This document shows, piece by piece, positions 1-8,928 of a DNA stretch of 64,000 nucleotides. The notes beneath the pieces were generated by a model. The model made no database searches. It was not told the DNA's origin and worked only from the letters and a program-made list of their open reading frames with translations. Position 1 is the first letter of the stretch, and every line of letters begins with the position of its first letter. Made by a program: the position numbers and the translations under genes. This DNA comes from Streptomyces sp. HNM0574 (GTDB taxonomy: Bacteria > Actinomycetota > Actinomycetes > Streptomycetales > Streptomycetaceae): NCBI RefSeq assembly GCF_012726235.1, contig NZ_JAASAH010000008.1, positions 186,001 through 250,000 on the forward strand. Reading direction: 5' to 3'.

Positions 1-3000
1 GCAGGGCGAGCCGCAGCATGCCGTGGTGGTCGACCAGCGCCTGCACCACAGTGCGCAGCTGCTCCGCGGTGATGCCCGCCGGAGTGCGCAGCGTCAGCGA
101 CTGCACGAACCCGTCGACGGGACCGCCGCGTTCCCGCAGCCAGTGCATGACCGGCGTCAGCGGCACCGTGGGATCGTCGTCCTCCGCCGCGGCCCACGCC
201 CCGCCCGGCCGCCCGGCCGAGGGTGCCGGTGCGTCCCCGAGGCCGGCGGCCAGGCCCGAGACGGTGGGGGTCCGGAACACGTCGGAGGTGGCCACGGACA
301 GCCCGGCCCGCTGCGCCGCGCCTGCCAGCTGGATCGCCTTGATGCTGTCCCCGCCGAGCCGGAAGAAGTCCCCGTCCAGGGGCACTTCGCGCAGGCCCAG
401 CACCTCGCCGAACAGTCCGGCGAGCCGGCTCTCCACGGAGCCGGCGGGGGCGGCGGGGGCCGCCGTCCCGTCCGCCTCCGGCGCCGGCAGGGCAGCCCGG
501 TCGAGCTTGCCGTTCCGGGTGAGCGGCAGCCGGTCCACGGCCACCACGGCCGAGGGGACCATGTACGGCGGCAGCCGCCGCGCCACCGCCTCGCGCAGCT
601 CCCCGGTGCACACGTCCGCGTCGGCGGCCACGTAACTGACCAGTGCGCGCACCCCGGGCCGGTCCTCGCGCAGGACCGTCGCGGACTGCCGTACGCCGGG
701 CTCGGCCAGCAGCGCGGCGTCGATCTCGCCCGTCTCGATCCGGTAGCCGCGCAGCTTCAGCTGCCCGTCGGAGCGGCCGGCGAACTCCAGCCGCCCCGCG
801 CGGTTCCAGCGGGCCAGGTCGCCCGTGCGGTAGACGCGGGCCCCGGGCGGGCCCGTGGGGTCGGGCACGAAGCGTTCGGCCGTCGCGCCCGCGCGCCCCA
901 GATAGCCGCGCGCGACGCCGACGCCCCCGAGATACACCTCGCCCACCGCACCGGGCGGCACGGGGCGCAGCGCGTCGTCGAGCAGCAGCACCCGCTTGCC
1001 GTCCAGCGGCGTGCCGACCGGGACGACACCCGCGTCCTCCGGAAGGTCCGGGGTGGCGTACCGGGTCGCGAACACCGTGGTCTCGGTGGGCCCGTAGCCG
1101 TTGACGACGGTGAGCCCCGGCAGCGCGGCGCGCACGGCGCGCACCGCGGCGGGGGAGACCACGTCACCGCCCGTCCACACCTGCCGCAGCCCCGCTAGAC
1201 AGCGCGGGTCCTCGGACGCGAGTGCCCCGAACAGCCCCGCGGTGAGCCACACTCCGGTGAGGCCGGTGTCCGCCGTGATCCGGGCCAGCGCGGCCGGGTC
1301 CAGCCGCCCGGGCGGGGCGACGACCACCTCGCCGCCGGTGAGCAGCGGTACCCACACCTCCAGGTTGAACGCGTCGAAGGCGTGCGGCGAGTGCAGCAGC
1401 ACCCGGTCGGCGCCGCCCTCGGTCCACCACCGGTCGGCGGCGAGCCCGGCCAGGTTGCCCTGGGTGAGCGCGACGCCCTTGGGGCGCCCCGTGGAGCCGG
1501 AGGTGAACATCACGCAGGCCAGCCCCTCCGGTGCCACGGAAAGCGGCTCCATGGGCTCAACTCCCGCCGTCCGCACGTCCAGTCGCGGCACCCCGCGCTC
1601 CCGCGCGAGCGCGACCACGCCGTCCTCGGCGGTCTCCCCGTCGGTGACCAGCAGCTCCACACCCGCGTCGGAGAGCACCGCCTCCTGCCGGGCCACCGCG
1701 TCGTCCTGTTGCAGGGGCACATAGGCGGCGCCCGCCTTCAGCACCGCGAGCGCCGCGACGACCAGCTCCGGCGACCGCTCCAGCAGCAGCCCGACCGTCC
1801 GCTCCGGGCCCGCGCCCGCCTCCGCGAGCGCGGCGGCCAGCGCCGAACTGCGCGCGTCCAGTTCGCGGTACGTCAGCCGCTCCCCGGTCGCGGCCGAACG
1901 GACCGCGGGCGCGTCGGGGGCGCGCCGTACCTGCTCGGCGAAGCGGCCGACGGCGGTGCGGGAGGGCGCGGGGGCCTGGCCGTCGCCGGTGCCCAGCGCC
2001 GCGGTGTGCCGGAGCTCCTCCTCGGTGGCCGCCGTGATCCGGGCCGTCGGGGTGTCCCGGCCGGCGGCCGTCAGCTGCCGCAGCACGTGCAGGAAGCGGT
2101 CGGCGACGTCCCGGAGCAGCTCCTCGTCGTGGTTGGCCGGGTTGGCGTCGAAGTCGAGGCGCAGCCCGCCGTCCCCGCGGTCGTAGGCGACGACGGACAG
2201 GTCCTCGGAGGGCGGCGCCTGGAGGTTGTGCACGGTCGCCGTCACCGGGCCGAACCGCAACGGCCGGTCGAACCGCTGGATGTTGAGCACCGGGCCGAAG
2301 AACTTCCGCCCGTCCTCGGGCCCCTGCTCGGCCCGCCGCAGGCGCTCCCCCCGGTACCGCTGCCGTTCGCGCACCTGCCGCAGCTCGCCGCCGACCCCGT
2401 CGAGCAGCTCGGCCAGCGGTGCCGCGGGGTCGACGTGCAGGCGCAGCGGCAGCACGTTCGCCGTCATCGCCGGTACGGTCCGGGCGAGTTCGGCCGGGCG
2501 GCCGGCGACGGGCAGGCTCAGCACGACGTCCCGGCTGCCGGCCGCGGCGTGCAGGTACACGGCCGTCGCGGCGGTGAACAGCCGCGTCCAGCGGTGCCCG
2601 AGCCGCCGTGCGCCCTCGCGCAGCGCGGTGAACTCCTCGTCCGTGAGCGTCCTCGTCAGCCGCAGCGACGTGCTGTCGGCCGGGGCCGCGTGGGTGCCCA
2701 GGCTGAGGAACTCCGGCCGTCCGCCGAGGCGTTCGTGCCACCATTCGCCGTCGGCGGCGTGTGCGGGGGACTGCCGGTAGGCGGACTCGGTGTCCAGCAG
2801 GGGCCGCAGCCCCGTCCAGCCGCTGTCCGGGACGGGGCGGCCCTCGTGCAGGCAGGTGTAGACCTCGGCGACGCGTTCGGCGAACAGCGCCATGCCGGCG
2901 CCGTCGAGGGCGATGTGGTGCACCCGGTGGAACACCAGCGTCCGTTCGTCCGCCACCCGCAGCACGGCCCCGAGGAACAGTGGCCCGTCGCCGACGCCCC

Positions 3001-3343
3001 CGGCCTTCGCCAGCGCGTCCCGCATCCACTCCCCGGCGGCGGCCTCCGGGTCGGCCGCGTCCCGGAAGTCGGCCACCTCGACGGGGTGTTGGGGCTCCGG
3101 GACGGGGTGCTGCACGGGTGCGGCCCCGGCCTCCGCCGGTTCGGTGAAGCGGACGTTGACGGCCTCGCAGTCGGCGGCGGCGCGGGCGACCGCGGTGGCC
3201 AGCAGCGCGGCGTCGGTCCCGCCGTCCAGGACGAGGTACTCCGCCCACTGGTAGGCGCCGGGCCGGCTGAGTTCGGAGCGTTCCGCCAGCCAGACCCCCA
3301 GCTGCGCGTCGGTCAGGGGCAGTTCAGGGAGGTTTTCGGGCAT
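1..3343 (-). CDS. Nonribosomal peptide synthetase, N-terminal part (C-A-PCP-C/E...), runs off left edge
   Basis: The minus-strand frame stays open from about 3343 to the left edge, so only the N-terminal ~1,115 residues are seen. An N-terminal condensation domain carries HHIALDG near 2900-2920. The adenylation domain follows with FTSGSTGRPKG, NGYGPTETT, YRTGDLARW and NGKLDR. A carrier domain has LGGDSIKAI near 330-355, where the Ser is the phosphopantetheine site. From about 200 leftwards a further C-like (condensation or epimerization) domain begins with PLTPVMHWLRE. By hand alignment the specificity residues read D-A-L-W-W-G-G-V-F, which I do not assign to an amino acid. A start at 3343 (MPENLPEL) is chosen; in-frame ATGs at 3355 and 3361 would add 4-6 residues. 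The divergent MbtH gene is the expected adenylation partner. Identity as an NRPS is certain; product unknown. Confidence 0.95.
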   Translation of the reverse strand, partial: MPENLPELPLTDAQLGVWLAERSELSRPGAYQWAEYLVLDGGTDAALLATAVARAAADCEAVNVRFTEPAEAGAAPVQHPVPEPQHPVEVADFRDAADPEAAAGEWMRDALAKAGGVGDGPLFLGAVLRVADERTLVFHRVHHIALDGAGMALFAERVAEVYTCLHEGRPVPDSGWTGLRPLLDTESAYRQSPAHAADGEWWHERLGGRPEFLSLGTHAAPADSTSLRLTRTLTDEEFTALREGARRLGHRWTRLFTAATAVYLHAAAGSRDVVLSLPVAGRPAELARTVPAMTANVLPLRLHVDPAAPLAELLDGVGGELRQVRERQRYRGERLRRAEQGPEDGRKFFGPVLNIQRFDRPLRFGPVTATVHNLQAPPSEDLSVVAYDRGDGGLRLDFDANPANHDEELLRDVADRFLHVLRQLTAAGRDTPTARITAATEEELRHTAALGTGDGQAPAPSRTAVGRFAEQVRRAPDAPAVRSAATGERLTYRELDARSSALAAALAEAGAGPERTVGLLLERSPELVVAALAVLKAGAAYVPLQQDDAVARQEAVLSDAGVELLVTDGETAEDGVVALARERGVPRLDVRTAGVEPMEPLSVAPEGLACVMFTSGSTGRPKGVALTQGNLAGLAADRWWTEGGADRVLLHSPHAFDAFNLEVWVPLLTGGEVVVAPPGRLDPAALARITADTGLTGVWLTAGLFGALASEDPRCLAGLRQVWTGGDVVSPAAVRAVRAALPGLTVVNGYGPTETTVFATRYATPDLPEDAGVVPVGTPLDGKRVLLLDDALRPVPPGAVGEVYLGGVGVARGYLGRAGATAERFVPDPTGPPGARVYRTGDLARWNRAGRLEFAGRSDGQLKLRGYRIETGEIDAALLAEPGVRQSATVLREDRPGVRALVSYVAADADVCTGELREAVARRLPPYMVPSAVVAVDRLPLTRNGKLDRAALPAPEADGTAAPAAPAGSVESRLAGLFGEVLGLREVPLDGDFFRLGGDSIKAIQLAGAAQRAGLSVATSDVFRTPTVSGLAAGLGDAPAPSAGRPGGAWAAAEDDDPTVPLTPVMHWLRERGGPVDGFVQSLTLRTPAGITAEQLRTVVQALVDHHGMLRLAL

Positions 3344-3790
3344 CAGTGTGCGCATCCCCATCGGTCTTGCCGGCACGGTCGGCGACTGCCGTCGGATGTG
3401 GGCGGATGTGGGTGGAGGGACCAAGAAGATTGATCAAGGAGTGGACCGGACCATCGAAACACGGCAGGCAATGGAACGGTAAAGGGAGGGCAATATGCGC
3501 TATCTCACGTTTACTTGCTCCGCCCCGGCGCGACGCGGTCGAGTGGGAAGCGGAACCGAATTCCGGTGAACTCGCTCTGCCGCCCGGCCCGTACGCTGTC
3601 CCCGTGGCCAAAACCGCGTAGCGGGTGGCCGGTTCACGCCGCTCCGGGCGCGGTACCGTTCCCGTTCCGCGCTTCCCTCCGGAACTTCTCCGGGCTTCTT
3701 CGCCGTTTCCCGGACGCGTCATGCGTCGACCGCGACCGGCGGGGGAAGGAACGTGCGCACCGAGACCGACTCAGCGCAAGGAGAAACAGG
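3344..3790. promoter_or_regulatory. Divergent intergenic region between NRPS and MbtH gene
   Basis: This stretch of about 450 bp has no credible gene and must hold the promoters of the minus-strand NRPS and the plus-strand MbtH gene. It is locally AT-richer than its surroundings around 3420-3510. A ribosome-binding site (AAGGAGAAACAGG) sits just before the MbtH start. I could not fix -35/-10 boxes for either direction. Confidence 0.5.
3393..3412. repeat. Tandem 10-bp direct repeat upstream of the NRPS
   Basis: CGGATGTGGG occurs twice head to tail at 3393-3402 and 3403-3412. It lies 30-70 bp upstream of the NRPS start, where an activator could bind. The spacing of one helical turn would suit tandem protein binding, but this is inference only. 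Confidence 0.5.
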
Positions 3791-4015
3791 ATGAGCACCA
3801 ACCCCTTCGAAGACCCGGACGGCACCTACCTGGTCCTGGTCAACGACGAGGGGCAGCACTCGCTGTGGCCCTCGTTCGCCCAGGTCCCGGCGGGATGGCG
3901 GGCAGCGCTGGAGGAGTCGGACCGCGAGACGGCACTCGCGTACATCGACACCCACTGGACCGACATGCGCCCCCGCGGCCTGGCCCGGGCCGCCGAGGGT
4001 GCGCACGCGGACTGA
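3791..4015 (+). CDS. MbtH-like NRPS accessory protein
   Basis: This 74-residue protein has the MbtH family pattern: MSTNPFEDPDGTYLVLVNDE at the N-terminus, then HSLWPSFAQVPAGW and the terminal WTDMRP motif. The paired Trp residues and length (about 70 aa) are typical. MbtH-like proteins bind adenylation domains and aid their folding and activity. It lies divergently next to the NRPS, its likely partner. The start has a good ribosome-binding site (AAGGAG about 8 bases upstream). Confidence 0.97.
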   Translation: MSTNPFEDPDGTYLVLVNDEGQHSLWPSFAQVPAGWRAALEESDRETALAYIDTHWTDMRPRGLARAAEGAHAD

Positions 4016-4400
4016 CGCCGGTTCCGGGGGCTGCGGAGGAATGTTCACCGGGCGGAAATCGGCCGCGGCCCGGGAGCTGAGGTGACCCGCAGGAAAAAGG
4101 TGCGTGACAGCACAGAGCGGGCCCGCGGGGCCGGTATTCACCGATGCCTTCCGCGAGCCCGCCCGGTGCCGCATTTCCGGTAGCTGCTCGTCCTTGGGGG
4201 AGTGCCCCGGAGACGGACGGATAACCGCCGGTTCGGTGCTCCCTTCATCCATCTCCCCGTCCATGGGGAAGGTAAAGAAGCCGCCCGCACGGTAAACCCG
4301 TCATCCGCTTCTCCGGACGCCCGTCCCAAGTCCCGTAATCGTCCGGGGAAATCCCGCGCGAACTCCGCGTGAACCCGGTCTCCGCCGGCCTTCGCGTCCG
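4016..4400. other. Gene-free stretch
   Basis: No open frame here has a convincing ribosome-binding site or family resemblance. The DNA is moderately AT-richer than the neighbouring genes. It holds the 3' ends of the MbtH gene and of the small minus-strand gene at 4401, which converge, so transcription presumably ends here. I saw no clear strong hairpin. Confidence 0.4.
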
Positions 4401-4646
4401 TCATGGCACGAGCTCGCCGACCAGTCCGGGGAGGAGGCGCTCGGCGCGGCGCGTGCATCGGGCGCACGCCCAGCCGACGTCGGCGCCGCACAGCGTCGCC
4501 GCCACCCGCCGTATCTGCTCGGTACGGGTCAGCGCGCCTCGCGCGGCCCGGACGAGGGCGGCGTCGTCGTGCACCAGGCCGTCGCAGGGGAGGGCCGCCG
4601 GCCGGCCGGGGCGGCGGTTCAGGAGCGCCGTCAGGGAGGGGTGCAT
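4401..4646 (-). CDS. Small Cys-containing hypothetical protein
   Basis: This 81-residue frame starts at an ATG preceded by a clean CGAGGAGAA ribosome-binding site, which is the main argument that it is real. The protein is Arg/Ala-rich with a Cys patch near residues 53-64 (CGADVGWACARC). The WACARC part is a CxxC, so it may bind metal or form a disulfide. No signal peptide or membrane segment is evident. I do not recognise the family. It stands alone between the MbtH gene and a membrane protein gene. Confidence 0.55.
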   Translation of the reverse strand: MHPSLTALLNRRPGRPAALPCDGLVHDDAALVRAARGALTRTEQIRRVAATLCGADVGWACARCTRRAERLLPGLVGELVP

Positions 4647-5041
4647 GGGGGTTCTCCTCGGGGGAAGTGAACGTCTTGCACCCGGGGAGAGAGCGGAACC
4701 GCCCGATCCTTACACCGTTCCGGACAGTGATTCCGAAAAAAATCGCTCACCGGTCCCGCCCGGCCACCGGGAGCCCCCGAGAGGCACATCTGTTCGCTTA
4801 ACCTGGCAGTGCCGGACGGTTCCGCCGAGGGGCCGAGCCCGGCGGGCCCGGGGCACGGCGGTACTCTGCGAGGACCGGCAGCCCGGAACCCGGCCCGGAC
4901 GCGGGGGCGGAACCGGCAGAACCAGACGCAGGTGAGGTATGGAGACCAGGCTCGTGCCCGTCCAGGGCCCGCGACGGCGAGCCCCGCGGCAGCGGGCGAC
5001 GGGTGCGGCAGACCACATCGAGGGCGCGGGGGCGAGGGCTC
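4647..5041. other. Intergenic region, probably with divergent promoters
   Basis: About 395 bp without a credible gene, lying between the minus-strand small protein gene and the plus-strand membrane protein gene. It contains an A-rich run near 4733-4742 that could melt as part of a promoter. No operator-like palindrome was clear. Confidence 0.35.
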
Positions 5042-5536
5042 GTGGATAAGGTCCTGCTCACGGCCGCCGGCCTGTACGTCATCGTCCTGCTGCGGGCCGG
5101 AGGCACCTTCGCCGTCGGCCGGCTCGCCGCCGCCGGTGCCCGGCGCAGCCGGTTCGCCGAACGGATCTCCGCCTCCAAGTTCCAGCGCGTCGAGAGGGCC
5201 ATCCAGCGCTGGGGCGCGCCCGTCGTCGCCGTCTCCTTCCTGACTGTCGGTTTCCAGACCGCGGCCAACTTCCTCGCGGGCAGTATGCGCATGCCGCTGA
5301 CCCGCTACCTCCCCGCGCTCTTCGTCGGCGGAGCGGGCTGGGCGCTGCTCTACGCGACCGCCGGGATCGGCGCCCTGGAGATGCTCGGCAGGCTCTTCGC
5401 GGAGCACGCGGCGCTCGGCGTGGCCGGGATCGCCGTCCTCGTCCTCGCGGCGGGCGGCCTGATCGCCTACCGCCGCCGCAGGGCCGCGCGCACGGACCGG
5501 GCCCCGGAGCCCGAGCCCGCGGCCGGCGAATCCTGA
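5042..5536 (+). CDS. DedA/VTT-like small integral membrane protein
   Basis: About 164 residues if it starts at the GTG at 5042 (MDKVLLTAAGLYVIVLLRAGGTF). A GTG at 5003 would add 13 Arg-rich residues. An N-terminal hydrophobic segment is followed by a polar stretch (RFAERISASKFQRVERAIQRWGAP). Three more hydrophobic segments follow, with the pattern GFQTAANFLAGSMRMPLTRY seen in VTT/DedA-type proteins, which act in lipid or ion handling. The tail is Arg-rich and cytosolic. At its 3' end lies an exporter gene in the same direction, 52 bp away, so they may be co-transcribed. The assignment rests on the overall pattern, not on a diagnostic residue. Confidence 0.7.
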   Translation: MDKVLLTAAGLYVIVLLRAGGTFAVGRLAAAGARRSRFAERISASKFQRVERAIQRWGAPVVAVSFLTVGFQTAANFLAGSMRMPLTRYLPALFVGGAGWALLYATAGIGALEMLGRLFAEHAALGVAGIAVLVLAAGGLIAYRRRRAARTDRAPEPEPAAGES

Positions 5537-5588
5537 CGCGCACCCCGCGCGGATGCCGGAGGCCGCGTTCCGTGCTGTTCTGAAACCT

Positions 5589-7091
5589 ATGTCGGACTCG
5601 CGGGCAGGCGGGCCGGTGCAGGACCCGCACCGGTGGTGGGCCCTGGTCGTCATCGGGCTCGCGCAGCTCATGGTCGTCCTCGACGCGACGATCGTGAACG
5701 TCGCGCTGCCCTCGGCGCAGCGGGACCTGGAGATGTCCGACGCCAACCGGCAATGGGTGATCACCGCCTACACCCTCGCCTTCGGCGGCCTGCTGCTGCT
5801 CGGCGGCCGCGTCGCCGACTACGTCGGCCGCAAACGCACCTTCATCATCGGGCTGATCGGCTTCGGCGTGGCCTCGGCCATCGGCGGGGCGGCGGCGGGC
5901 CCCGGCATGCTCTTCGGCGCCCGCGCCCTCCAGGGCGCCTTCGGCGCGCTCCTCGCGCCCTCCGCGCTCTCGCTGCTGTCCACGACGTTCACGGACCCGA
6001 GGGAGCGCGGCAAGGCCTTCGGCGTCTTCGGCGCCGTCGCCGGCTCCGGCGCGGCCATCGGGCTACTGCTCGGCGGCGTCCTCACCGAGTACCTGGACTG
6101 GCGCTGGTGCCTGTACGTGAACATCCCCATCGCGGCCGTTGCCGTCCTGGGCGCCCTGACGCTGCTGCACGACCGGCCGGGGCACGCGGAGGCACGGCTG
6201 GACATCCCCGGCGTCATCCTCGGCTGCGGCGGCCTCGTCGCCCTCGTCTACGGCGTCAGCGAGGCCGAACCCCGCGGCTGGGGCGACGCCCTGGTGCTGG
6301 CGCTGATCGGCGTCAGCGTGCTGCTCCTGGTGCTGTTCGTGCTCTGGCAGCGCCGGGCCCGTACGCCCCTGCTGCCGCTGCACATCGTCAAGGACCGCAA
6401 CCGGGCCGGGAGTTTCCTGACGATGGGCATGGCCACCATCGGCATGTTCGGCGTCTTCCTGTTCCTGACGTACTACATGCAGGGCATCCTCGGCTACTCA
6501 CCGTTGCAGACCGGCCTGGCCTACCTGCCGATCAGCGGCGCGATCATCCTCGGCTCGACCCAGATCTCCGCCCGCCTGCTCCCATACGTCGCGCCGCGGC
6601 TGCTGATGGCCCCCGGCATGCTGATGGCGGCCGGCGGCATGCTGATCCTCACCCAGCTCCGGGTGGACTCCAGCTACGTCAGCCACCTGCTCCCGGCCGA
6701 ACTGCTCCTCGGCCTGGGCCTCGGCCTCACCTTCATGCCCGTCATCTCGACCGCCACCCAGGGCGTCGCCGCACACGACTCGGGCGTCACCTCGGCCACC
6801 GTGAACACCGCCCAGCAGGTGGGCGGTTCGATCGGCACGGCCCTGCTCAACACCGTCGCCACCAGCATCACCGGCAACTACATCCGCGACCACCCGGTCG
6901 AGCCCCGCATGCGCCGCGAAATGGCCCGCGAGGCCGTCGTCCACGGCTTCAACCAGGCCACCTGGCTGGCCGTCGGCGTCATGGTCCTCGGCGCCCTCCT
7001 CGCCGCCACCCTCGTCACCTCCAAACCCCTCCACCACCCGTCCCCCTCTGACGAGACGGAGGAGGGGGCGGGGGTGGGGCGGGGGGAGTGA
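5589..7091 (+). CDS. DHA2-family (14-TM) MFS drug exporter
   Basis: About 500 residues, typical for EmrB/QacA-type exporters. Motif D1 is seen as VVLDATIVNVALP in TM1, motif A as GGRVADYVGRKR between TM2 and TM3, and antiporter motif C as GAVAGSGAAIGLLLGG in TM5. The tail after TM14 is short and polar. The start at 5589 (MSDSRAGGP) is chosen because the upstream ATG would add 12 residues without a membrane segment. It should extrude drugs in exchange for protons. Substrate unknown; it could serve the NRPS product, but no regulator sits beside it. Its 3' end lies 29 bp from the convergent end of the defence operon. Confidence 0.9.
   Translation: MSDSRAGGPVQDPHRWWALVVIGLAQLMVVLDATIVNVALPSAQRDLEMSDANRQWVITAYTLAFGGLLLLGGRVADYVGRKRTFIIGLIGFGVASAIGGAAAGPGMLFGARALQGAFGALLAPSALSLLSTTFTDPRERGKAFGVFGAVAGSGAAIGLLLGGVLTEYLDWRWCLYVNIPIAAVAVLGALTLLHDRPGHAEARLDIPGVILGCGGLVALVYGVSEAEPRGWGDALVLALIGVSVLLLVLFVLWQRRARTPLLPLHIVKDRNRAGSFLTMGMATIGMFGVFLFLTYYMQGILGYSPLQTGLAYLPISGAIILGSTQISARLLPYVAPRLLMAPGMLMAAGGMLILTQLRVDSSYVSHLLPAELLLGLGLGLTFMPVISTATQGVAAHDSGVTSATVNTAQQVGGSIGTALLNTVATSITGNYIRDHPVEPRMRREMAREAVVHGFNQATWLAVGVMVLGALLAATLVTSKPLHHPSPSDETEEGAGVGRGE
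7042..7068. terminator. Possible hairpin terminator overlapping the MFS 3' end
   Basis: CCCCCTC at 7042-7048 pairs with GAGGGGG at 7062-7068 across a 13-base loop. It lies inside the last codons of the exporter gene, followed by a G-rich run. No T tract follows on the plus strand. It could act for either of the two convergent transcripts. Confidence 0.35.
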
Positions 7092-7119
7092 CGGGGGGAC
7101 GCAGGCCGGTCCGGAGCAA

Positions 7120-8928
7120 TCAGCCGATCCGGCGTACCTCTTCCAGGACGTCGTCCAGCAGCCCCCTCACCTCGCTGCCGCCCAGGAGCAGTTGGCGGTC
7201 CAGAAGCCGGTTCCCCGTCTCGCAGGAGGTCTCGCTCACCAGCGAACAACCGTGACAGGCCGACAGGTTGAGCTGCGAGGACCCCTGCCGGTCGCTCTCG
7301 ATGCAGACCGGGTCGTTGGAGCAGCAGTCCGCGTCGTCCAGGGCGGCCACCAGGAGCGGGATCAACTTGTCGGGATCTCCGAGTCGGACAAGCCCTCCGA
7401 GCGTTCCCTGCGCGTCACCGGCGGCGGTGTAGATCAGGATGCCGGCGGTGTTGTCCGTACGGTCCGAGTTCGCATAGATCCGCTCCTGCAGGGAGGCGGA
7501 CGCGTAACCGCTCGCGAACGCCAGCCGACGGATCAGCAGATGGGCCAACGTGTGCAGCGCGACGTACCGGGGCTCGGGAACGTCCAGTTGGTCCGCCCAC
7601 GGAGTGCCCGCCCTGCGCTGCTTGAGGACGCCGGCGCGTGCCTGCACGTCCGGCTGCGCCTCCCAGGCGGCGAGCGTCTCCTCGTCGAACCGCAGGAAGA
7701 TCCCTTCACCGAACAGCTCGATCGCCGGATAGGTGGGCCAACGCCACTGGTCCGGGCCCAGGTCGGCCTTGACGATCGCCGCGTCCGCGTTCTGGCGGCG
7801 GAACCCGTACAGCGTGCGGACCTCACGGACCCGGCGCACCTGCCCGATGCCGCTGATGCTGCTGAGCAGGCTCGGCGGGGCCGGGACGCCTTCGAAGCGC
7901 CACCCGTCGACGACGAAGTCGCTTCCCGTGCCGTCCGGTCCGCCGTCGAGCTTCTTGAGGAAGGCCGCCCACTCGCCGTCCTTGAGGTCGAGCAGCATCT
8001 CCTCGGTCCCGCTCTCCTCCCCACGAGCGGCCGCGAGGACGTCCTCCGCGGTCACCCCGTCCGGGAGTTCGTCCGCGATCCACTCGGCCACCATCTCTGC
8101 CTGGGGGCCGCCGTTGTCCGACACGACCTTCTCGAAGAAGACGTGACCGCGGATCGTGTCCGTCATCTCCGCGGATCTCGGCCGCTCCTCCGGGATGTCG
8201 AGGGCCGAGATCTTCTTCGCGATGTAGTTGCCCGTGGCACCACGTTGTACGGCGAGCAACTGGTGGGGACAGGGCTTCTTGACGGAGCTCTCCGGTTCCC
8301 AGGGCTGCCGTCCCGTGCACCGGATCCCGTCCCGCTGCAGAGCCCCCTTCGTCACCAGCTCCGCGAGACTGCGAGCGTTACCGCAGCCGTGGCACTTGAC
8401 GTTCAGGGCCGCGAGACCCTCACCACGGTCGGCCAGCCGCTTGAACCTGAGCGACTTGTAGTCCCGGCAGAAACGGACCTCCTCGTTCAGGCGGGCCGCG
8501 CGTCCACGGTGCACCCACGCGAACCAGTTGATGTCCTGGATGTGGCTGCCCTGCTCGCAGACGGCCACGTAGCGCATCGGTACCAGCAGGCCGTCGCAGT
8601 CACAGGTGTTGCTCCACCTGCCCTTCTTCTTCCCGGTGAGTTTCGAGAGCTTGTCGCAGCGCTCGCAGAACCGCCAGGCGGGAAACCGCCAGTAGGGCAA
8701 CGAGGGGGTGTCCTTGCCCGAGTGACCCGCGTGTGTCGGAGGCTGCCGCAGGACACCCGCTCCGAGACGGGCTGTCAGTCGCTCGCAACTGACCTCCGGG
8801 GCGAACTTCTTGTCCCACCACGACGTGTCCGCCGCGATGAGGGACTCCCCCCGCACGTCGACGATCGCTCCGACACCGAACGGCGAGATCGCCTCGGAGA
8901 GACGCAGATCATGCTTGATCCTCTCCAC
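7120..8928 (-). CDS. drmB: DrmB-like DUF1998 protein (DISARM-type core component)
   Basis: The 602-residue protein opens with the DrmB pattern LSEAISPFGVGAIVDVRG. Several Cys pairs suitable for zinc binding follow: FCERC, CDC and KCHGC. The C-terminal third is DUF1998-like: LHTLAHLLIRRLAFASGYASAS, ILIYTAAGDAQGTLGGLV and the Cys cluster CCSNDPVC...ACHGC...SC. In DISARM this protein pairs with the DrmA helicase and helps load or regulate it on phage DNA. Its start overlaps the end of the DrmA-like gene by 20 bp, so it is the last gene of a four-gene operon. Relatives of this family also occur in other helicase systems, so assignment to a system rests on context. Confidence 0.88.
   Translation of the reverse strand: MERIKHDLRLSEAISPFGVGAIVDVRGESLIAADTSWWDKKFAPEVSCERLTARLGAGVLRQPPTHAGHSGKDTPSLPYWRFPAWRFCERCDKLSKLTGKKKGRWSNTCDCDGLLVPMRYVAVCEQGSHIQDINWFAWVHRGRAARLNEEVRFCRDYKSLRFKRLADRGEGLAALNVKCHGCGNARSLAELVTKGALQRDGIRCTGRQPWEPESSVKKPCPHQLLAVQRGATGNYIAKKISALDIPEERPRSAEMTDTIRGHVFFEKVVSDNGGPQAEMVAEWIADELPDGVTAEDVLAAARGEESGTEEMLLDLKDGEWAAFLKKLDGGPDGTGSDFVVDGWRFEGVPAPPSLLSSISGIGQVRRVREVRTLYGFRRQNADAAIVKADLGPDQWRWPTYPAIELFGEGIFLRFDEETLAAWEAQPDVQARAGVLKQRRAGTPWADQLDVPEPRYVALHTLAHLLIRRLAFASGYASASLQERIYANSDRTDNTAGILIYTAAGDAQGTLGGLVRLGDPDKLIPLLVAALDDADCCSNDPVCIESDRQGSSQLNLSACHGCSLVSETSCETGNRLLDRQLLLGGSEVRGLLDDVLEEVRRIG

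Noticed and set aside
1382..3433. 683-residue plus-strand frame opposite the NRPS
   Set aside because: It is a high-GC shadow of the minus-strand NRPS, with no family motif and no ribosome-binding site.
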